DNA of 10,045 nt, taken from NCBI GenBank assembly GCA_007571275.1, contig RKRS01000114.1, positions 1-10,045 of the forward strand, written 5' to 3'. The notes beneath the pieces are model-generated. The model had not been told where the DNA came from. It saw nothing but the letters and a program-made list of their open reading frames with translations, and searched no databases. The translations under genes were made by a program, and so were the position numbers. Shown here in pieces: positions 7,618 to 10,045 of the stretch (positions are counted from its first letter, which is position 1; every line of letters begins with the position of its first letter). The stretch is from Dehalococcoidia bacterium (GTDB lineage: Bacteria; Chloroflexota; Dehalococcoidia; Bin125).

Positions 7618-7623
7618 AAGGAG
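7618..7623 (+). promoter_or_regulatory. Ribosome binding site deciding the MetE-like start
   Basis: AAGGAG stands six bases before the ATG at 7630, the ideal distance. The in-frame ATG at 7615 overlaps this site and is preceded by only a poorly spaced purine run, so 7630 is preferred. Confidence 0.7.
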
Positions 7624-7629
7624 TCCCTC

Positions 7630-8640
7630 ATGGCCATTCGCACCACGGTCGTCGGCTCCTGGCCGATTCCATTCGGCCAACGCCTGGAACTGAAGCGCTA
7701 CTACGCCGGTGAGTACACGGACGAAGCGGCCGACGGCCTGCTGCGGACGGCCGCGCGGATCGCGATGGATGAGCAGATCGCCTGCGGCCTCGATCAGATC
7801 ATGGGCGGCGAGGTCTTCGCTCCCGATTTCCTGCATCACATCCCGCCGCGTCTGGACGGACTTGAGACGCTCGCGCCGCGGATCACCGCACAGGGACAAC
7901 AGGGCGTTGGACGCTACCGAGTGATCGGCAAGGTCAGCGCGCCGCACGGTACCGGTCATGCCAAAGCCTGGCGACGAGAACGGGAAATCGAGCCGCGCCT
8001 CGATAAAGCCTCCGTGCCCTCACCACTGACCATCGGCGGCGGCTTCGTCACTGACGAGGAAGCTGGTGAGTCAACCCATCTCGATGATCTGATCGAAGTC
8101 GTCCAGGACGAAATCAACGACATGGTCGATAACGGGCTGCGAGAGATTCAGCTGGATGCGCCTAGCGAGGCGGTCGGCCTGGTTTCGGGAACACGATCGG
8201 CCGATGATCTGCTGCCACTCGTCGCCCGCCCGTTGGAGCCCGCTGCCGAGATCATCCGCACGATTCACTTCTGCCTCGGCGATATCGCCCGCAAGCCGTC
8301 AATCGAGGTGCAGAACCTGCGTGCGCTGATCCCGTTCATTCAGCAGCTCGAAGGCGTGGTCGACCGCGTGCACGTCGAGTGTTCGTACGCTGGTCAGTGG
8401 GCAGAACACGGTCTGCTGGCCGACCTGCCAGAGAGCATGGAGATCATCGCCGGCATCGCCGACGTCAAATCGAAGCCTGCCTCAGTCACCTCGCTCCGCG
8501 AGAAAATCGAGCAGCTCAGCTCCGTCGTTTCCCCCGAGCGGCTGCTTGTCTCCAGCAGCTGCGGCGTCGGGCGAGTACCGCATGACGAAGCCATCCGCCT
8601 GATGCGTAACCTGGTCAAGGCCGCTGAACTGGTGAATTAG
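7630..8640 (+). CDS. MetE-like catalytic-domain-only methyltransferase (cobalamin-independent methionine synthase II family)
   Basis: The 336-residue product matches the C-terminal catalytic barrel of MetE (PF01717) without the N-terminal half; full-length MetE is about 750 residues. The N-terminus T-T-V-V-G-S-W-P is the usual opening of this domain. The zinc site is complete: H213 and C215 (I-H-F-C-L-G-D), E250 (H-V-E-C-S) and C311 (S-S-S-C-G-V-G-R). The H-x-C pair and the 61-residue gap from Glu to the last Cys match E. coli MetE (His641, Cys643, Glu665, Cys726). In this superfamily the zinc activates a thiol for alkyl transfer. Candidate reactions are methyl transfer to homocysteine from a corrinoid donor, as in the core-MetE described in Dehalococcoides, or thiol alkylation as in epoxyalkane:coenzyme M transferase. 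The acceptor cannot be read from the sequence. An in-frame ATG at 7615 would add five residues. The gene sits 35 bases after the FGE-like gene and 50 bases before the aldo/keto reductase. Confidence 0.85.
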   Translation: MAIRTTVVGSWPIPFGQRLELKRYYAGEYTDEAADGLLRTAARIAMDEQIACGLDQIMGGEVFAPDFLHHIPPRLDGLETLAPRITAQGQQGVGRYRVIGKVSAPHGTGHAKAWRREREIEPRLDKASVPSPLTIGGGFVTDEEAGESTHLDDLIEVVQDEINDMVDNGLREIQLDAPSEAVGLVSGTRSADDLLPLVARPLEPAAEIIRTIHFCLGDIARKPSIEVQNLRALIPFIQQLEGVVDRVHVECSYAGQWAEHGLLADLPESMEIIAGIADVKSKPASVTSLREKIEQLSSVVSPERLLVSSSCGVGRVPHDEAIRLMRNLVKAAELVN

Positions 8641-8675
8641 CAACGTTGGCGCAATGGGAACAGTCACATCGGTTT

Positions 8676-8683
8676 GAGAGGAG
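8676..8683 (+). promoter_or_regulatory. Ribosome binding site deciding the aldo/keto reductase start
   Basis: GAGAGGAG lies seven bases before the ATG at 8691 and only one base before the in-frame ATG at 8685, which makes 8691 the likely start. In-frame starts farther upstream (8646) lack such a site. Confidence 0.65.
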
Positions 8684-8690
8684 CATGGCA

Positions 8691-9695
8691 ATGAAAATGA
8701 GATCGCTTGGCCGCACTGGCGTGCAGGTATCCAGTCTCTGTCTCGGCTGCATGATGTTCGGACGCCGAACCGAGCCCGAAGAATCGTATGCCATCATCGA
8801 CCGCGCGCTTGACGCTGGGATCAACTTCCTCGACACAGCCAACGTCTATGCGCTGGGCCGCAGCGAGGAGATCACCGGCGAAGCGCTCAAGCGGAACGGT
8901 CAGCGCCACAATGTGGTCCTGGCGACCAAGGTGCATGGTCAGATGGACGCCGAGAACCCCAATGCCCGCGGCAACAGTCGGCGGCACATCATCGAGCAGT
9001 GCGAAGCCAGCCTACGCCGCCTGCAGACCGACTACATCGACCTCTACCAACTCCATCGTCCGCAGCCGGACATTCCGATTGATGAGACGCTGCGCGCGCT
9101 CGACGACCTCATCCGCGACGGCAAGGTGCGCTACATCGGTACCAGCAACTTCGGCGGCTGGGAACTGGTCGAATCGCTCTGGGTGGCGAAAGAACTGGGA
9201 CTCAACCGCGTTGTCTGCGAGCAGCCCGCCTACAATCTGCTCGATCGCCGGGTCGAGAGCGAACTGCTGCCCGCCGCCCGCACCTTCGGCATCGCTGTCA
9301 TCCCCTGGGGACCGCTCGGCGGCGGCCTGCTGACCGGTCGCTACCAGCGAGGTGAGCCATTGCCTGCCGATGGTCGCTATGCACAGACTCCCCAGGCGCA
9401 GAATCGGCTCACCGACGGCGTCTTCGATGTGATCGAGGCGCTCTCGCCGATCGCCCAGGAGAAGGGCTGCAGCCTCTCACAGCTTGCGCTCGCCTGGTGC
9501 GAGCAGCAGCCCGGCGTCACCAGCCCGATCATCGGCCCGAGAACGATGGAGCAGCTCGGAGATAATCTCGGCTCAGCCGACGTCGTCATCACCGACGAAG
9601 ACCGCGAGCGTATCGATGCCGTCAATCCGCCCGGCTGGACGGTAACTCCCTACTACGAGCTCTTCCGCCGCCCACACCAGTATCGAATCCTGTAG
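8691..9695 (+). CDS. Aldo/keto reductase
   Basis: This 334-residue cytoplasmic (beta/alpha)8-barrel reductase uses NADPH to reduce aldehydes or ketones. It opens with M-R-S-L-G-R-T-G-V-Q-V-S, typical of the YhdN/Tas-like branch. The catalytic tetrad is complete: D48 and Y53 (F-L-D-T-A-N-V-Y), K80 (A-T-K-V-H-G) and H122 (Y-Q-L-H-R-P). G-K-V-R-Y-I-G-T-S-N-F at 144-154 and W-G-P-L-G-G-G-L-L-T-G at 206-216 are standard, and I-I-G-P-R-T-M-E-Q-L at 280-289 is the usual cofactor-phosphate-binding segment. Nothing is truncated. It is the third gene of the plus-strand unit and ends eight bases from the stop of the convergent SDR. The substrate is unknown. Aldo/keto reductases of this branch are promiscuous, so its context with the MetE-like gene is only suggestive. 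Confidence 0.92.
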   Translation: MKMRSLGRTGVQVSSLCLGCMMFGRRTEPEESYAIIDRALDAGINFLDTANVYALGRSEEITGEALKRNGQRHNVVLATKVHGQMDAENPNARGNSRRHIIEQCEASLRRLQTDYIDLYQLHRPQPDIPIDETLRALDDLIRDGKVRYIGTSNFGGWELVESLWVAKELGLNRVVCEQPAYNLLDRRVESELLPAARTFGIAVIPWGPLGGGLLTGRYQRGEPLPADGRYAQTPQAQNRLTDGVFDVIEALSPIAQEKGCSLSQLALAWCEQQPGVTSPIIGPRTMEQLGDNLGSADVVITDEDRERIDAVNPPGWTVTPYYELFRRPHQYRIL

Positions 9696-9703
9696 CCGCA
9701 GCG

Positions 9704-10045
9704 CTAGTAATGGATCCCGCGCCCGACGCCGCCGCCGGCGGCGATCGTGTCGCCGGTGATCGCAATCGACTTCGGTGAGGCGAGGAAGGCGACGATGTTG
9801 GCGATGTCGTCGGAATCGATGATCGTGCGGACGGAGTTTCCTGACGCCATCCGCGCTTCCGCGTCCTCCAACGAGATGCCGTTGGCCTCAGCAATGGCGG
9901 CAATGCGCTGCGGCGTCGCCTCCGTGCGCGTCAGTCCGGGATGTACCACGGTCACGTTGATGCCGTCGGGGCCGAGCTCATCGGCCAGGTTCTTGGTCAT
10001 TGCGGCCACCGAGACGTTGCGGATCGAGCCGACCGTGTTGCCGCT
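9704..10045 (-). CDS. SDR-family oxidoreductase, C-terminal part (runs off right edge)
   Basis: The frame is open from the window edge to the TAG at 9704-9706, giving 113 C-terminal residues. It shows M-T-K-N-L-A-D-E-L-G-P-D-G-I-N-V, then V-V-H-P-G-L-T-R-T-E (the P-G motif after strand 6), and ends with I-T-G-D-T-I-A-A-G-G-G-V-G-R-G, the usual SDR C-terminus. In a classical SDR the YxxxK motif should sit 11 residues before the T of M-T-K. Here that place reads G-S-I-R-N, so both Tyr and Lys seem absent. The N-terminal cofactor-binding half lies outside the window. A GTG at 10007-10009 is inside the domain and is not the real start. The gene is convergent with the aldo/keto reductase. Confidence 0.85.
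   Translation of the reverse strand, partial: SGNTVGSIRNVSVAAMTKNLADELGPDGINVTVVHPGLTRTEATPQRIAAIAEANGISLEDAEARMASGNSVRTIIDSDDIANIVAFLASPKSIAITGDTIAAGGGVGRGIHY

Noticed and set aside
9730..9743. Perfect GC-rich palindrome cgccgccggcggcg just past the aldo/keto reductase stop, a possible terminator.
   Set aside because: It codes for the conserved Gly/Ala stretch of the SDR C-terminus, has no loop and is not followed by a T-run on either strand.

Overview
The window reads as a GC-rich bacterial chromosome segment with no RNA genes, CRISPR array, phage or insertion-sequence genes. The gene mix suggests a free-living, probably aquatic, Chloroflexota-type bacterium (Dehalococcoidia or SAR202-like). 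That mix is a giant SwmB-type repeat protein, a crotonase with the C-terminal style common in environmental acyl-CoA enzymes, several short-chain dehydrogenases, a single-domain MetE-like protein and an aldo/keto reductase. The phylum is an inference from gene content only and is not proven by anything in the sequence.

Left half (1-5173, minus strand): one uninterrupted reading frame of at least 1,724 codons starts at a GTG at 5173 and runs off the left edge. I read every codon in this frame and found no stop. It encodes a signal peptide followed by 15 complete and one partial, highly diverged tandem beta-rich repeats of about 98-128 residues. They resemble the SwmB long-protein repeat (TIGR02059 / SWM_repeat). 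This is a giant secreted or surface protein. It lacks cysteine across R3-R13, then carries six cysteines in its last 290 or so visible residues.

Middle (5201-6801, minus strand): a short-chain dehydrogenase (SDR) and an enoyl-CoA hydratase/isomerase family protein form a tight two-gene unit. The giant gene starts only 27 bases after the hydratase stop, so all three could share a transcript. A 76-base divergent region (6802-6877) separates this unit from the plus-strand genes.

Right part (6878-9695, plus strand): three closely spaced genes encode an FGE/SUMF1-fold protein that lacks the catalytic cysteines of formylglycine-generating enzyme, a MetE catalytic-domain-only protein with a full zinc site, and an aldo/keto reductase with an intact catalytic tetrad. 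The spacing suggests one operon. A joint pathway, possibly sulfur or methyl-group chemistry, is speculative. At the right edge (9704-10045, minus strand) lies the C-terminal part of another SDR, convergent with the reductase and lacking the YxxxK motif at its expected place.

The most unusual content is the giant repeat protein with its cysteine-rich turn near the left edge, and the small FGE-like / core-MetE / aldo-keto reductase operon. I found no clear defence or mobile system.
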